This document shows positions 14,401 through 25,366 of a stretch of DNA of 64,000 nucleotides, piece after piece. The position numbers were made by a program, and so were the translations under genes. The notes under the pieces were generated by a model. The model saw only the letters and a program-made list of their open reading frames with translations. It was not told where the DNA came from and made no database searches. The stretch comes from Rhizophagus irregularis (Eukaryota > Glomeromycota > Glomeromycetes > Glomerales > Glomeraceae). The stretch covers positions 2,294,001 through 2,358,000 of the forward strand of contig NC_089449.1 in the NCBI RefSeq assembly GCF_026210795.1. Reading direction: 5' to 3'. The number at the start of each line of letters is the position of its first letter. Position 1 is the first letter of the stretch.

Positions 14401-14856
14401 CATAAGAATACAGGGTGGATTGAAAGTAGTAGTATAAGTGATTATGGGGTAATGCCAGATGAAGGGGTTAAGTGGTGGAGTTTTAAATTTAAACATCCTG
14501 TTGATCCAAAATATAAAGAAATTATAAATTCTCCATTAAGGTTGGTCCTATTCGGAGCTTTTACTTCATTTATATTTTTAAATGATACCTTAATTGGAAG
14601 ATACTACGGAAATGGTGATTTTTCGCAACATAATTATTATTTAATGGACGGTTTATTAAAATTTAATGAAGAAAATAAAATTACATTAATGGTATATAGT
14701 TGGGAACAGGTTCATAGTAATGATATTAAAGTTGAAGTAAGAGGTTGGGAAATTGATGATGTGAATAAATCTGGCAATATTATTGAAATACCAGAAGATG
14801 CTAATGATGATCATAAATCTTGGGTTGTTATGAGAGAAAAGATTAAATTAAATTAA
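11446..14856 (+). CDS. GH35 beta-galactosidase, membrane-anchored (four exons)
   Basis: Exons 11446..12316, 12413..12561, 12636..12832 and 12912..14856 join in phase to 1053 residues. Residues 5-28 form a hydrophobic segment followed by Arg/Lys, which fits a signal anchor or uncleaved signal peptide, so the enzyme should be secretory or cell-surface. The GH35 TIM barrel is clear: SGEFHYWR near 70, GPYICAE near 142-148 and QIENE at 212-216, where Glu216 is the expected acid/base. IPELQGGWY has the expected nucleophile Glu347, and YGGTNWG follows. The nucleophile motif appears only when intron 2 ends at the TAG before 12636. A CAG four codons later would break it. The donor of intron 3 (at 12833) was chosen because it alone restores the frame into GTTSYDYSA. 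C-terminal beta-sandwich and jelly-roll regions follow. The enzyme would remove terminal beta-galactose from glycans, of fungal or plant-wall origin. Substrate is inferred only. Confidence 0.93.
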
Positions 14857-16014
14857 CGACTTTGTATAAATAACAACAAGTTATTTGTATAATTGAATAT
14901 TTGATATTTAATAATTTTGACATTTAATATTTTTAATATTTTTAATATTTGTAATTTATTATTATTATTTATTATGTAATTAAATTATTTTTAATCATTA
15001 ATTGTAATATGATATGAATTTGAATTATAAAATTTAGCTCCAATTTTTTGCAATTTCTACGTGACACAACAAACTAAGCCATACTATTCTCTCGGATGAT
15101 ACCAATCTTGTCTCATAAAGATATCATCATAACATCCGCCTCTATTGAAAGGAGCGATGTAGCCGATTCAGAAGCAGGCTTTCAGGCTTTCTTCCATGCA
15201 ATGGATCTAACTATTAGTAAGAATTGCATCGATCTTTTATCATCACAAAAACACTTTTGCTCGATAAGAGTCAAAATATTTAAATCACGGAATTAGCAAT
15301 CTGTTACGCCTCCACAAATGAATGTTTGTTTTTGGGTATCCATAAATTGGCATCATCTAAACAATATTATGCTTTGACTTTTTGTCCATGTTGATCCGAT
15401 ATCTAAAAATTCCCGATCTCTTTCTCAAGTTGAGGTAGAATAGGATGTAGGCGCGAAACCGAGCGAGAAAGGAAAGGTATTTATATTCGTGGAATTTCGT
15501 ATAATATCAGATATTATAAATGCTTATTAAGAATTAATTATTTTGTTATAGTAGAGTACCTATATTACTTCATTATATTTCCTTTCAGAAATTCAGCAAA
15601 ATCGGCAAAGTTTCCAGCACACATAACGTGCGTTATTTTCATGTTTACGCTTTGGTTTAGTCTTTTTGCAGTTCCTTCTTGGAAGTTCGAATGTATTTAG
15701 ATTCGAGGATAGAAACATAATGCATATTTTATAGAGACTGTAAAACTAAATAGTTTAGTTATCGTAGAAATATTATTGGTTCTAAAGAAATTGTGTAACT
15801 ATATATTTTTTTTATAGCTAATAGTACCCAGATTTTCGAGATTTTTCGCATAATCTACAATTGTCTTCTCCAGTTTCTAATTTATGTAAATAATAAGTAC
15901 AGTATACAATTGTAAGTAATTAAATAATAAAAACTCCACTCCTATATTTAAATCAACACGTGATAAGTCTATTAACATAAATTTATATTTTTTAGCTAAC
16001 CGACTATTGTTATA
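14857..16014. other. Intergenic, no gene seen
   Basis: AT-rich spacer containing the presumed 3' end of the GH35 gene and the 5' region of the F-box gene. The only ORF above 60 codons (about 15096-15296) has no recognisable sequence and no splice partners. No RNA gene was recognised. Confidence 0.5.
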
Positions 16015-17265
16015 ATGAATCGACTTTCAACTGAAGTATTGGAACAGGTCTTTAGAAAATTTAAAGACGATTTTCATGCATCAAAACATGAATTATCTGC
16101 AGCACTTGTTAATCGAAAATGGTGTAGAATAATTGTTCCTATAATATGGGAAGACCCTTTTGGATCGACTGACTTCCCTGATAAACTTGTCAAAATCCTC
16201 TTATCACTTTTAGATGAAGAATCGAGATCATTATTGACTAATAAAGAAATTGATTTATCAAAATCACCGCCTTTTCAGACGACGACTTTTGATTATGCAT
16301 GCTTTATTAGATCTCTTCAATTGGATAAGATGTATGATGGAATCCGAAATTATCTTATTACTAATAATCAGTTTGATGAAGAAGAACTAATCGGGAAGTT
16401 CAAAAAAACTGGATTTATATTTCATGAGATAAGCTCATTAATATTAAGACGAAGTAGTCTTATCGAATATATACGATCAGTATATCCATACAGTATTGAT
16501 TATGCTGTTATTGTAGATGATATCAATTTGATTCCGTACATGACTAATGCGAACAAATGTTTAAAATATTTACGCGTTGTCATTACTTTTGGCGGAGATT
16601 ATTCTAAGTTTTATTCTGGATTGTTTACTATTTGTAAAAATTTAATTACTATCATAACTAGTGTTACAACATTGGAATCTGCCAATTCACTTGCAACCAT
16701 AATCCGAGCACAAAATTCGCTGAAAAATTTATCTGTTTTATTCAGTGAAAAATACTTAGTTGGATCAGTTTTAGAATCTCTTTCCAGTCAAAAAGATTCA
16801 CTTATTAATCTTACAATGAATACTTGTAATTTCGATACTATAAGTGATGATGCATTGAAGTCACTTGTAACTTGCAAAAAATTGGAAAGGCTTGTATTGG
16901 AACGTTGCATTGGATTAGAAAAGGAAAGGTTTAATTCTTTATCAAGATCATTTCCTTTGTTAAAGGAGATTATATTTTTTTATAAACATGATTATAATTA
17001 TTTTCCAGATGACTTTATAATTGGATTGATCCAAACAGCTAATGTTAATCTTCGAAACCTTGATTTTGATTTTTATTCATGTAGAGTAGTTAATGCTATT
17101 TTAAATTATATTCCAGAATTCGATCAATGTCGATTATATGATTATGAATTTAAATCCCATAATGATTTAAAAGAATATGAGAACAATCAAGTTTTCTATG
17201 AAACTAGCGATGATAGTAATGATAGTAATGAAGAGGAAGAAAGTAGCGAAGCTGAGAATGATTAA
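16015..17265 (+). CDS. F-box protein with leucine-rich-type repeats
   Basis: Single-exon ORF of 416 residues. Residues about 2-48 read as an F-box (LSTEVLEQVFRKF, then ALVNRKWCRIIVPIIWEDPF), including the Leu-Ser start and the Trp-Cys helix typical of Rhizophagus F-box proteins. The rest contains spaced leucine-rich helices and strands (LKSLVTCKKLERLVLERCIG, LRNLDFDF), consistent with a degenerate LRR substrate arm. An acidic Ser/Asp/Glu tail closes the protein. F-box proteins bridge Skp1/cullin-1 to a substrate for ubiquitination. The target cannot be inferred. Such genes form a very large family in these fungi. The start is the first ATG, directly before the F-box. The family call is firm by pattern only, without a search. 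Confidence 0.75.
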   Translation: MNRLSTEVLEQVFRKFKDDFHASKHELSAALVNRKWCRIIVPIIWEDPFGSTDFPDKLVKILLSLLDEESRSLLTNKEIDLSKSPPFQTTTFDYACFIRSLQLDKMYDGIRNYLITNNQFDEEELIGKFKKTGFIFHEISSLILRRSSLIEYIRSVYPYSIDYAVIVDDINLIPYMTNANKCLKYLRVVITFGGDYSKFYSGLFTICKNLITIITSVTTLESANSLATIIRAQNSLKNLSVLFSEKYLVGSVLESLSSQKDSLINLTMNTCNFDTISDDALKSLVTCKKLERLVLERCIGLEKERFNSLSRSFPLLKEIIFFYKHDYNYFPDDFIIGLIQTANVNLRNLDFDFYSCRVVNAILNYIPEFDQCRLYDYEFKSHNDLKEYENNQVFYETSDDSNDSNEEEESSEAEND

Positions 17266-17540
17266 GTTAGATCATAAAGAAGCATCAAACGACAATTATA
17301 TTAGCATGTTAATTTTTTTTAGATTGAATAGAATAGAAATATTTGTTTCTTCAATATATACTTTTTATTATTAGTTCAATTTAAGGATGTAATACTAATA
17401 CATCACAATTAAATCATTTGGAAAAGTCTACTATAAAACTTAACTTGTAAATTACCGATTAAATACTTAATATTAAAACTAATTATTACTATTTTGACAA
17501 ATAAATATAATTTTTAATTTTACCCCTAAATCCCTACCTT

Positions 17541-17615
17541 GTAAACTAGCGGAAATGCGGGATTACTAAAGAATCTCTTTACTTAGTAAACTAACGGAAA
17601 TGCGGGATTACTAAA
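17541..17615. repeat. Two direct copies of a 30-bp sequence, 45-bp period
   Basis: GTAAACTAGCGGAAATGCGG plus ten more bases (17541-17570) recurs at 17586-17615 with one difference. It lies in the spacer between the F-box and Rho genes and is more GC-rich than its surroundings. Function unknown. It could be a regulatory direct repeat or a transposon footprint. Confidence 0.8.
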
Positions 17616-18152
17616 TACTAAAGTTGATCCAATAATAATTATAAATAATAAATACCGCATAACGACAATAAAAACAAACAAACAAATTTAGGTAAGACTT
17701 GACGCTCATAGTTCCACAATTTATGTTCGCTGGGTTTTTTTAATAATGAAAACCAAAGATTGAAATATAACATAAAATACTAACTTTTTTAGAAAAGAGC
17801 TAATAAAAAAATAAGATTATCATTTTTTATTTATAGAAAAGTTTCGAAACGCAAATAAATTTTTTTAATTAATTAATAATTTTAAATTAAAAATGTGTTA
17901 TTTCTTGGATAGAAACAAATGAACACATGTAAATCACACAATCGGAATTTTAAGTCCGATTGAAAATTGTATGGGGAAGCGATCGTCTTATCGTCTTCTT
18001 ATCTGTTGTAATCCCGGCGGTCAATTGAATGAATAAAGTTATTTTTACTTAAAATACTAGTATTAGATAACATGAAAAATGTATTATTTATTTGCCTTTT
18101 TTGTTAGTTAATATCCAACATCCTCTTTTTTTTTTGGGCCTAGTTTGTTGGG

Positions 18153-18204
18153 TTGATTGGTCAATCAATGTAACTCATTACGAGTACAAAAACAGTTTGT
18201 ACTC
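18153..18204. promoter_or_regulatory. Two perfect palindromes upstream of the Rho gene
   Basis: TTGATTG-GT-CAATCAA (18153-18168) carries inverted CCAAT-type (ATTGG) cores, and GAGTACAAA-AACAG-TTTGTACTC (18182-18204) is a 9-bp perfect inverted repeat. Both lie about 115-170 bp before the start codon, where dimeric transcription factors or CCAAT-binding complexes would act. Regulatory role is inferred from position and symmetry. Confidence 0.5.
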
Positions 18205-18236
18205 ATGTACAATACTGTGGGCAGGTTTGTGGCTAA

Positions 18237-18250
18237 TTTATAAAATAAAA
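18237..18250 (+). promoter_or_regulatory. Possible TATA element of the Rho gene
   Basis: TTTATAAAATAAAA lies about 75-80 bp upstream of the ATG at 18321, at plausible spacing. In such AT-rich DNA this match alone is weak evidence. Confidence 0.3.
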
Positions 18251-18320
18251 ATTCCCCTTTTTTTTCAACTGGATTTTTTTTCTTTAATATTTTTCTTTCA
18301 TTCACACATATAAATATACA

Positions 18321-18890
18321 ATGTCTGAACTTCATCGAAAACTTGTAATAGTTGGTGATGGTGCGTGCGGGAAGACATGTCTTTTAATCGTATTTTCAAA
18401 GGGCACATTTCCAGATATTTATGTACCAACAGTATTTGAAAATTATGTTAAAAATATAACAGTGGATGGAAGAAATGTTGAGTTAGCATTATGGGATACA
18501 GCGGGTCAAGAGGATTATGATCGTTTAAGACCACTTTCTTATCCTGATGCTCATGTAATTTTAATTTGTTATTCTATCGACTCTATCGATTCTTTAGAAA
18601 ACATAGAAGAAAAATGGTATCCAGAAGTGAAATCATTTTGTCCAAATTTACCAATTATTCTAGTTGGAAACAAAACAGATTTAAGAAATGATCAAAATGT
18701 GAATAATGGATCACGTAGACTTGTAACTATTCAAGAAGGAAAACGAGTTGCTGATAAAATTGGAGCTGTTCATTTGGAGTGTTCTGCTAAATTTAACGAT
18801 GGTGTTAATAACGTTTTTGAACATGCTGTAAGAGCGGCTCTTCGTAATGTTGATGAATCTACGAGTGATTGTTGTTGTGTAGTTTTATAA
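18321..18890 (+). CDS. Rho-family small GTPase (Rho1/RhoA-like)
   Basis: Intact 189-residue ORF. G1 is GDGACGKT (12-19), the effector loop is VPTVFENYV (35-43), G3 is DTAGQE (59-64), G4 is NKTD (117-120) and G5 is SAK (155-157). The Rho insert region lies around 121-136. The C-terminus CCCVVL ends in a CaaX box (CVVL) whose final Leu predicts geranylgeranylation, with extra cysteines that may be palmitoylated. In fungi Rho1/Rho2-type GTPases switch cell-wall glucan synthase, protein kinase C and actin polarity at the plasma membrane. The gene has no introns, unlike most genes in this window, so a retrocopy origin is possible. All switch residues are intact, so it is probably functional. Which Rho paralogue it is needs a tree. 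Confidence 0.96.
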   Translation: MSELHRKLVIVGDGACGKTCLLIVFSKGTFPDIYVPTVFENYVKNITVDGRNVELALWDTAGQEDYDRLRPLSYPDAHVILICYSIDSIDSLENIEEKWYPEVKSFCPNLPIILVGNKTDLRNDQNVNNGSRRLVTIQEGKRVADKIGAVHLECSAKFNDGVNNVFEHAVRAALRNVDESTSDCCCVVL

Positions 18891-19336
18891 AAAGAAAAGT
18901 TGGTTTATGAATCAAGAAAAGAAATAAGGGGGAAAAAATTGGGAAAAATTAGATTAGTTTATTGAATTTTGAATTTTTTTTTTTTATTAATTATATATAA
19001 ATATATATATATATATTCTTTTATATACATTTTAATTTCTTCTTTCTGTAAGTTTTATCCGATGTATTGTAAAATTAGAAATTAATTTTCCGGAGATTCT
19101 TTTTTAACCGTAGATTTTTTTTAAAAAAAATTTACTCTTTAATTTGAATTAAACCACTGAATACTGTGTTTTTTTTTTATTTTTAGTCTTTTTCAATCAA
19201 AAACTTTCGTTCAATAACAACTTTTTTGGTGTACATTTTTATGACATCACTGTACGTAATACGAACATGACCAATAAAAATTCGTTCGAAACTTCGAATC
19301 TTATTGAACTGTAAATTCTAATGTAAATTCTAAATT

Positions 19337-19418
19337 CGTTTTATCCGTTGGTTAAAGTATATGCATGAGAGATAATTCGGTTTATCTGTTGGTTGAAGTA
19401 TATGCACGAGAGATACTT
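19337..19418. repeat. Two tandem copies of a ~40-bp sequence
   Basis: ATTCGTTTTATCCGTTGGTT and the following bases up to GAGAGATA recur directly (from about 19376) with a few substitutions. They lie in the gene-poor spacer after the Rho gene. The rest of 18891-20341 shows poly-T runs, AT-rich DNA and no gene. Confidence 0.75.
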
Positions 19419-20341
19419 GTCGAATTATCACTGGATCGTGAGAAAAATAAAATTCTTTTTAGGGAATTTGTATCAGAAATATTATTATTACTTGACTATT
19501 ATAGTTAATTTAAGAGAAATTTCTATAGAAGCCGTCAAAGAAAAAAACAAAACGGTTGAGATCAGATATACCGACCGAATATTAACGCCTCCACAGCCTA
19601 ATTGAAGTCACGTGATTACCAAAGGAAAAGTCTAGATTAAGAACTTTAGAACCAATTTCAGAAATTCTTAATTTGTCATTTTTCATAGTCGAGAAAGAAT
19701 TGACATTGTTGATCGTTAATTGTCAATTTTGAATAAACTTTTTCTAAATTATTTATAGCTAATATCCACTCATATTTCATTTCACAACATTTTTTATTTA
19801 ATAATAAAGCATTATATTTTTAGGAGCCGGTTAGACATGATGATTTCCGCCACGTTATATCTGATCATAAATAATTTTTTAAACGTCATATCTCATGAGA
19901 TCGAACTATAAATTATTAAGTTTCACCCGTTCGATTTCTAAAAAAAAAAATATTAAACGTTTCACATGTTTTACAAGTTTTAAAGTTTTAGGGATTGTTA
20001 TTTAAATAGTAATAATTTTTGTTCCGGACTTATAATGATTTTCCCATTTTCCTTATTCTTTATTATTCGCAACTAGCCGATTAACTTTAAAAACTTCGTG
20101 TTTTATTATAAAAATTGCGTGGAAATCACTATAGATAGACTAGTGAGTATGCGAAGTATCTGTTGTATCTTCTGCGGGAAGCGTAACTTTGATCACGTTA
20201 CTCTTTACATATATTGACAAATCATATGATGATATATTTTTTTGATCTACATTTTTAAAAATGATTTTTATAAATTAATTTACTTTAATTTTCTTCTTCG
20301 TTTTCCTTTTTTTTTTTAAAAAAAAAACTTATCTTTTTACC

Positions 20342-21591
20342 ATGGAACCACCAAAATATGATGGAACAATTCACCCAGAAGAATGGATTAAACAAATTCA
20401 ACTGTTTTGTTATTTAAGACAAATTACAACTGACCAAGAAATATTGAAAATATGTAAATTAGTAATTGATCCTAAAATTAATATTTCACATAATATAAAT
20501 ACCATTGATGAATTAATAAAAGCTTTAAAGCAAGATATATTTTTTATAATATCTAAAGATGATGCTAAGAGAAAATTATCTTCTATGAAATATATTTCAG
20601 AAAACGATGGTGGTGATCACATTAAATTTATGAAAGAATTTCTTACATATTGTTATAATGCGGAAATATATAAAGAAATTAATGAAATGAAGAGATATTT
20701 ATGTAAAACTTTAAAAGAAAGTCGATATTTACAAAAGGAATTTGTTAATCGAGTAGAAAATATCGATTCAACAAATGAATTGATAAAAAACTTTGAAGAT
20801 ATTGTTTTTAAACAAACGTTGATAAAATATGGATCTCGCGTTGCTTTAAGACACGTTGCTACCGGGAAATATTTAACGAGCATAAATAAAAGTTATGAAA
20901 AATCACAAAAACAAATAGTACGTAATAATTTTGTCCCTATTTTTTTTTCATGATTTTAAATTATTTTAATTATTTTATTACTTTTTTTTTCTAAAGGTAT
21001 TTGCGGGCAAATCTTTACCGACATCAGATTCGACATGGATTATTACATCTATGGGATGTAAAAAAAATGGTGATATAGTCGAATATGGAGATTATAGAAT
21101 TGGTTTGATAAATGAAGAAACAAATAAAGCTCTCTTTGATACTTCTACTAATGGTAATCATAATAATTAATAATAATACTATTTTGTATATATATATATA
21201 TTAGATATTATTAATCTAATTAAATCATTTTAAAATTACAGCATATTGTGATACTATTAATAAAAGTACTAGTTTTTATTGGTACTTTCAAAATTTAAAA
21301 TCAAAAGAAATCAATTCATTTGTCGAATCACAAGACATCATCAATATTGTTTATTCCGATATAGAAGAATATTATTTACTTAGTCATGAAGCCACATTTA
21401 AAGTTGGTAACGAAACATTTCAAGAAGTTGTCTCTAGTGAATATATTGAAGATAGCGAAGAGCCAAATTATGAGGTAAAATGAGAATGATTATAAAAATT
21501 TATGTATAATAATAATTTGATTTTTATTCTAATAATTTAATTATTTTTTTAAAAAAAAAAATCATAGTGGTGTATTGAACTTATTAAGTAA
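20342..21591 (+). CDS. MIR-domain protein with a retroelement Gag-like N-terminus (four exons)
   Basis: Exons 20342..20917, 20997..21153, 21242..21474 and 21568..21591 join in phase to 329 residues. The last intron (GTAAAA...CATAG) reads through an otherwise available TGA and adds WCIELIK, a natural end for this kind of domain. Residues 1-160 (MEPPKYDGTIHPEEWIKQIQ onward) resemble the capsid-like N-terminus of LTR-retrotransposon Gag (P-x-F/Y-x-G...PEEWL). No zinc knuckle or protease follows. Residues about 165-329 look like a MIR domain (YGSRVALRHVATGKYL, then VFAGKSLPTSDSTWII), a beta-trefoil found in protein O-mannosyltransferases, SDF2 and IP3/ryanodine receptors. I infer a domesticated Gag-type fold fused to MIR. 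Cellular role unknown. No signal peptide is seen. Splice sites are well supported, function is not. Confidence 0.8.
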
Positions 21592-22181
21592 CTTTTAAAT
21601 TGGTCAATTTTTTTAAAAAATAAGTTGTTAGATCAGCCAAAATGTGTTGATTATCAGATTAAATGCGAACGGGTGTAATAAAGTTATGAAATTCTCTTTA
21701 TATACATATATCGATATATATATATATATACATAAATTTTTATTTTCTAAGTGTATTCCTTTATTATTTAAATGACCATAGTGTTGTAATTTTCTAATAT
21801 TTCTAGTTCTATTTTTATTAATTAATAAGTGAAAAAAAAATAACTTTAAGGATGTAAATAAAATTATATTAAAGCAGTATTAAAGCCCATCGTTATTTTT
21901 TTCGAACATGAGATTACGTACAATAATCTCAATTCTTTAAAGGCGGTGAAAAAAAAACCTTCAATTGATCTTCAGATCATTTATTTAAGTTAACATGTTG
22001 GATATCACGTACATAAGAGGTTATATTAGTTCCGGATTTATTGATCTATGATCTATATGATTAATTATTCAATATTTCTTTATTTGTTTAAATTAAATTT
22101 TAAATAGAGTGTGAACACTAGCTAAATTAACAACTTAATTTGTGGAACAAATTGAATAAATTCTCAATCAACGAGAAGAAA

Positions 22182-22335
22182 TTATGAAAATACCATTGAT
22201 GATTACATTATTTAAAGTGATTGCACTCACTTATTAACAGTCGCGCTAATTTTTTAGAGAGAATCACATCTCGGAAAGAGGATGGTAACAATCATATTAA
22301 AATTATGAAGGAATTTCTTACTCATTGTTGAAGCG
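22182..22335 (+). pseudogene. Decayed copy of the Gag-like/MIR gene, N-terminal part
   Basis: The stretch aligns by eye with exon 1 of the gene at 20342. AATACCATTGATGA recurs, and the later peptide KEDGNNHIKIMKEFLTHC parallels ENDGGDHIKFMKEFLTYC. Stops and frame shifts interrupt it. It shows that the gene belongs to a duplicated family and that an older neighbour has died. Confidence 0.7.
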
Positions 22336-23559
22336 ATGACTGCGATGTCAAATTGTCAAATTCTAAGTTACAAGAGATACAGTAGTTGCTAACAAGTTTG
22401 AAATAATTAAATAGAAATAGAAATAGAAATAGAATATAGAAACTGTGAAAGAATTCATAAATAAACGATAAAACGCGGATTCTTAATTGTTATCGGAAGT
22501 ATTTGAGAGTGTTAAATTTAAAAATTTTATAAATAATCAACAAATAAATAAATAACATTTAGATAATATTATTTGATAAACAATTAAAACAATATTAATA
22601 AGATATATTATTGTCCCACAAAGATTTGAAGAGAGCTATAAAGTATGAAGAAAGTTAAGATTAGAATTATATAAAAGCTACTCAATAGGCCATATATGCA
22701 TTTATTTTACATTCTTATTAATTTTGGATTACCATTCCTAACAATGATTATATCGTATAAGAGAATCTTTTGTCTATTTCTATCTTTCTAGGAGACTATA
22801 TAATAAAGGCTATTATGCCGAGTTAGAGCATATAAAAAAATCACTGGGATAACCTTGGGTGATTGCCTCAAATACTTGGAATATAAAAGTCCCTTATATA
22901 TTCTGTAACTTGAAACAAGGACTTGATATTTTCTAAACTAGCTTGCTGATTATATATTGGCATTCTACAGCATTTTTTATAAAAAAAATGTATGCATATA
23001 TTTGTTCTAATTTTATATATGTACTGCATATTTATATATTATTTATATATCACCATTAGACTATTATAATCCAACAATAATTATTATGCTACTATATGGT
23101 AATATGATATAACCGATCAAAATAATAATTATGTTAAATCTACATAAATTTATGAGGATTGGAGTCATAAAGTTTTTATCTGTTTCATACAACACCTTGC
23201 AAAAACATTACCACAAAAGTACAAATCATAAATTAAGTTCATGAAATTATATCAGAGACATTTGAAAAATATATTATTTGTTAGACAAAATATCGGTTCT
23301 TACGGTTAGTTATCATTATGATATTTTTGATCTAGTAGATGGTACCGGTAAAGATTAATTGATTAATATCTAACAAGTCAACAATTCTTTAAAAAAAAAA
23401 AATTAATATTTACTTATAAACTCGTTTATAGAAAATCACGTGATTTATGCGTTAAACTATAATCAGCATGTTTAAATTTATGAAATGTTTAGATAACGCC
23501 AGAATTTAGTGTAGGAATAGGTTGCCTCACTTTAAAGAGGAGTTTATTTAAGATAAATT

Positions 23560-23705
23560 AAAGATTATTATCGCTTCTGATGATAACTCTAAAAGATGAA
23601 CAAATAAATGAAAATCTTGCTACTAATCCAACTACGATTTGTATTTTGTACTGGTGGTAAATCAAAATGATGCAAATTATATTAAAGATTGCTGTTTAAA
23701 GTAAA
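23560..23705 (+). pseudogene. Possible further remnant of the Gag-like/MIR family
   Basis: The peptide IIIASDDNSKR, followed after stops by NQNDANYIKD, recalls IISKDDAKRK and ENDGGDHIKF of the gene at 20342. The similarity is short and weak. The surrounding 22.4-24.1 kb has no other readable gene. Confidence 0.3.
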
Positions 23706-24189
23706 ATTTCGCAAAACTCTCATTTTTTTGGTGGCTAATATTACTGATAAGTTTGAAATATTTCGTATTTATGGCTGAGTTAATGTTCAATTTTAGTAGT
23801 TGAAAAGTAAGGTACTAAGCCTGCTTGATTTGTGGGAATGTACACAACTATGCATTCCATGCGGTCAGCAAAGAGAATTGTTAAGACTTTGGCATGAGAA
23901 AAGATTATTAGTGAATTAATTAAAATTTTGCGATTAATTTTTGCAATTGAATATATAGTACAGTCGGTTATAGGATGAAAAAAAAATGAGCAGTTTATTT
24001 GGTTCTATCTTTGGCACGCTTGGCGATCTCTTTGGCAATTTCCTTCCTTCTTAGGGCAGTAATACACATTCGGATGATATAATTCCACATCCCGAGTCAC
24101 TTCTACTAGATGGTATTTTATAGAGAGCAATCAAAAAGCAATGAAGTTGAATTTCGATAGTATAACATACTGAAGAAGCTCATAAAAGT

Positions 24190-24860
24190 ATACAAATGAG
24201 TCTATTGCAATTTCTTTTGAAAGTAATGGTCTTATTGATATGCGCAAGATTGGTACTTATGCAGCTACTTTATTGCGTTTATTTCAGAATGTTACAAAAG
24301 GTCTATTAAAAGCAAGTGGCCCTTAACTAGTAGCGAAGAGCTTTGGATTTCTAAAGCTTTTATTGGATCATTAATTTTGGCTGAGAAATATGAAGGTAAA
24401 GCGATATAATTTGATGTTAATGAGTTTTATCCTTCACTTTTACTACAAAAAGGTGTACAATGGCCGGTAAGTTCAAAATAATTACAAATCTTAATAATAA
24501 TTTGTAATATGGAATATACCGAAGGATTACCTAAAAAAAGTGCAGCTCAATGTTCTGAATTCTTTAGGTACAATCAAGAGGAATCTATATGCATTATGAT
24601 ATAGAAATCGCAAGGAAAAATGGACTAGAGGAAACTAATAAATGAAAAATTCTTATTTTAATAAAACATCGAAAAGGAAACATTTATTAGTATCATTGTG
24701 CGGTATTTTATGTGAAAATCCACGAAAAAATGGTAAAGTTGGTTCTCATCGTCGTATGAAGCCATTCATTTTAGCCCTTGGTCGCAAAATAATAACCGAA
24801 ATAATTAGACCCCAAAAAGTTAATATAAAACGCAATTATACATATAATTAGTGTTAATTT
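24190..24860 (+). pseudogene. Relic of a B-family (protein-primed type) DNA polymerase
   Basis: One frame (about 24312-24480) reads SSEELWISKAFIGSLILAEK, then a stop, then FDVNEFYPSLLLQ, which matches polymerase motif A (DxxxxYPS). After a frame change, HYDIEIARKNGLE (about 24590) and KHLLVSLCGILC (about 24680) match the spacing and shape of the motif B region, followed by RRMKPFILALGRK. No motif C (DTD) was found. In-frame stops and frameshifts show it is dead. Such polymerases occur in linear mitochondrial plasmids, Polinton-type elements and DNA viruses. Which source applies cannot be told here. Confidence 0.65.
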
Positions 24861-25366
24861 AGTTGGAGTAATACAGAAAAAATAGATACTAATTTTCTCG
24901 TTAAACGATAAAAATAGAAAAGGAAGTTGTCCTGCCTAATGGAATAATTTCGCTAGTGATAGATTATTGTGACAAGATATATCCAGGAATGCAAATGTAT
25001 ATCAATATTATGGAATAAATAATGTTAAATAGTGTAATAGGAGTTAAATTTAACGCAAAAGTTAGACAATTATCATGTAATATTGTAACATTCATCAAAT
25101 TTAGTGGAAAATAGCAATAGACCGCAAATTTAAAACACCTGATATTTATTTATTGCGGAAATTACATAAAATCATTACTCGTTTGCAAAAATCTAAAGTC
25201 CTTAGAAATAATAAGATCATATCAAATAAACCGCAATATTTATTTAAAATCCGATTCTATGTCCTAGTTTAGAAAATTAGCAATTATTCATTGCTCACGT
25301 ATAAATAAAGAATCAATCGAAAAATTGAGAATACTATATCTGTTATTTAAATTACTGATAAGAAGA

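Noticed and set aside
18092-18313. 73-codon ORF before the Rho gene
   Set aside because: It lies in the promoter with the palindromes, is hydrophobic from T-rich DNA, and has no recognisable content.
21475-21483. TGA at 21481 as the end of the Gag-like/MIR gene
   Set aside because: A GTAAAA donor and CATAG acceptor add WCIELIK in phase, which better completes the domain. The shorter version remains possible.
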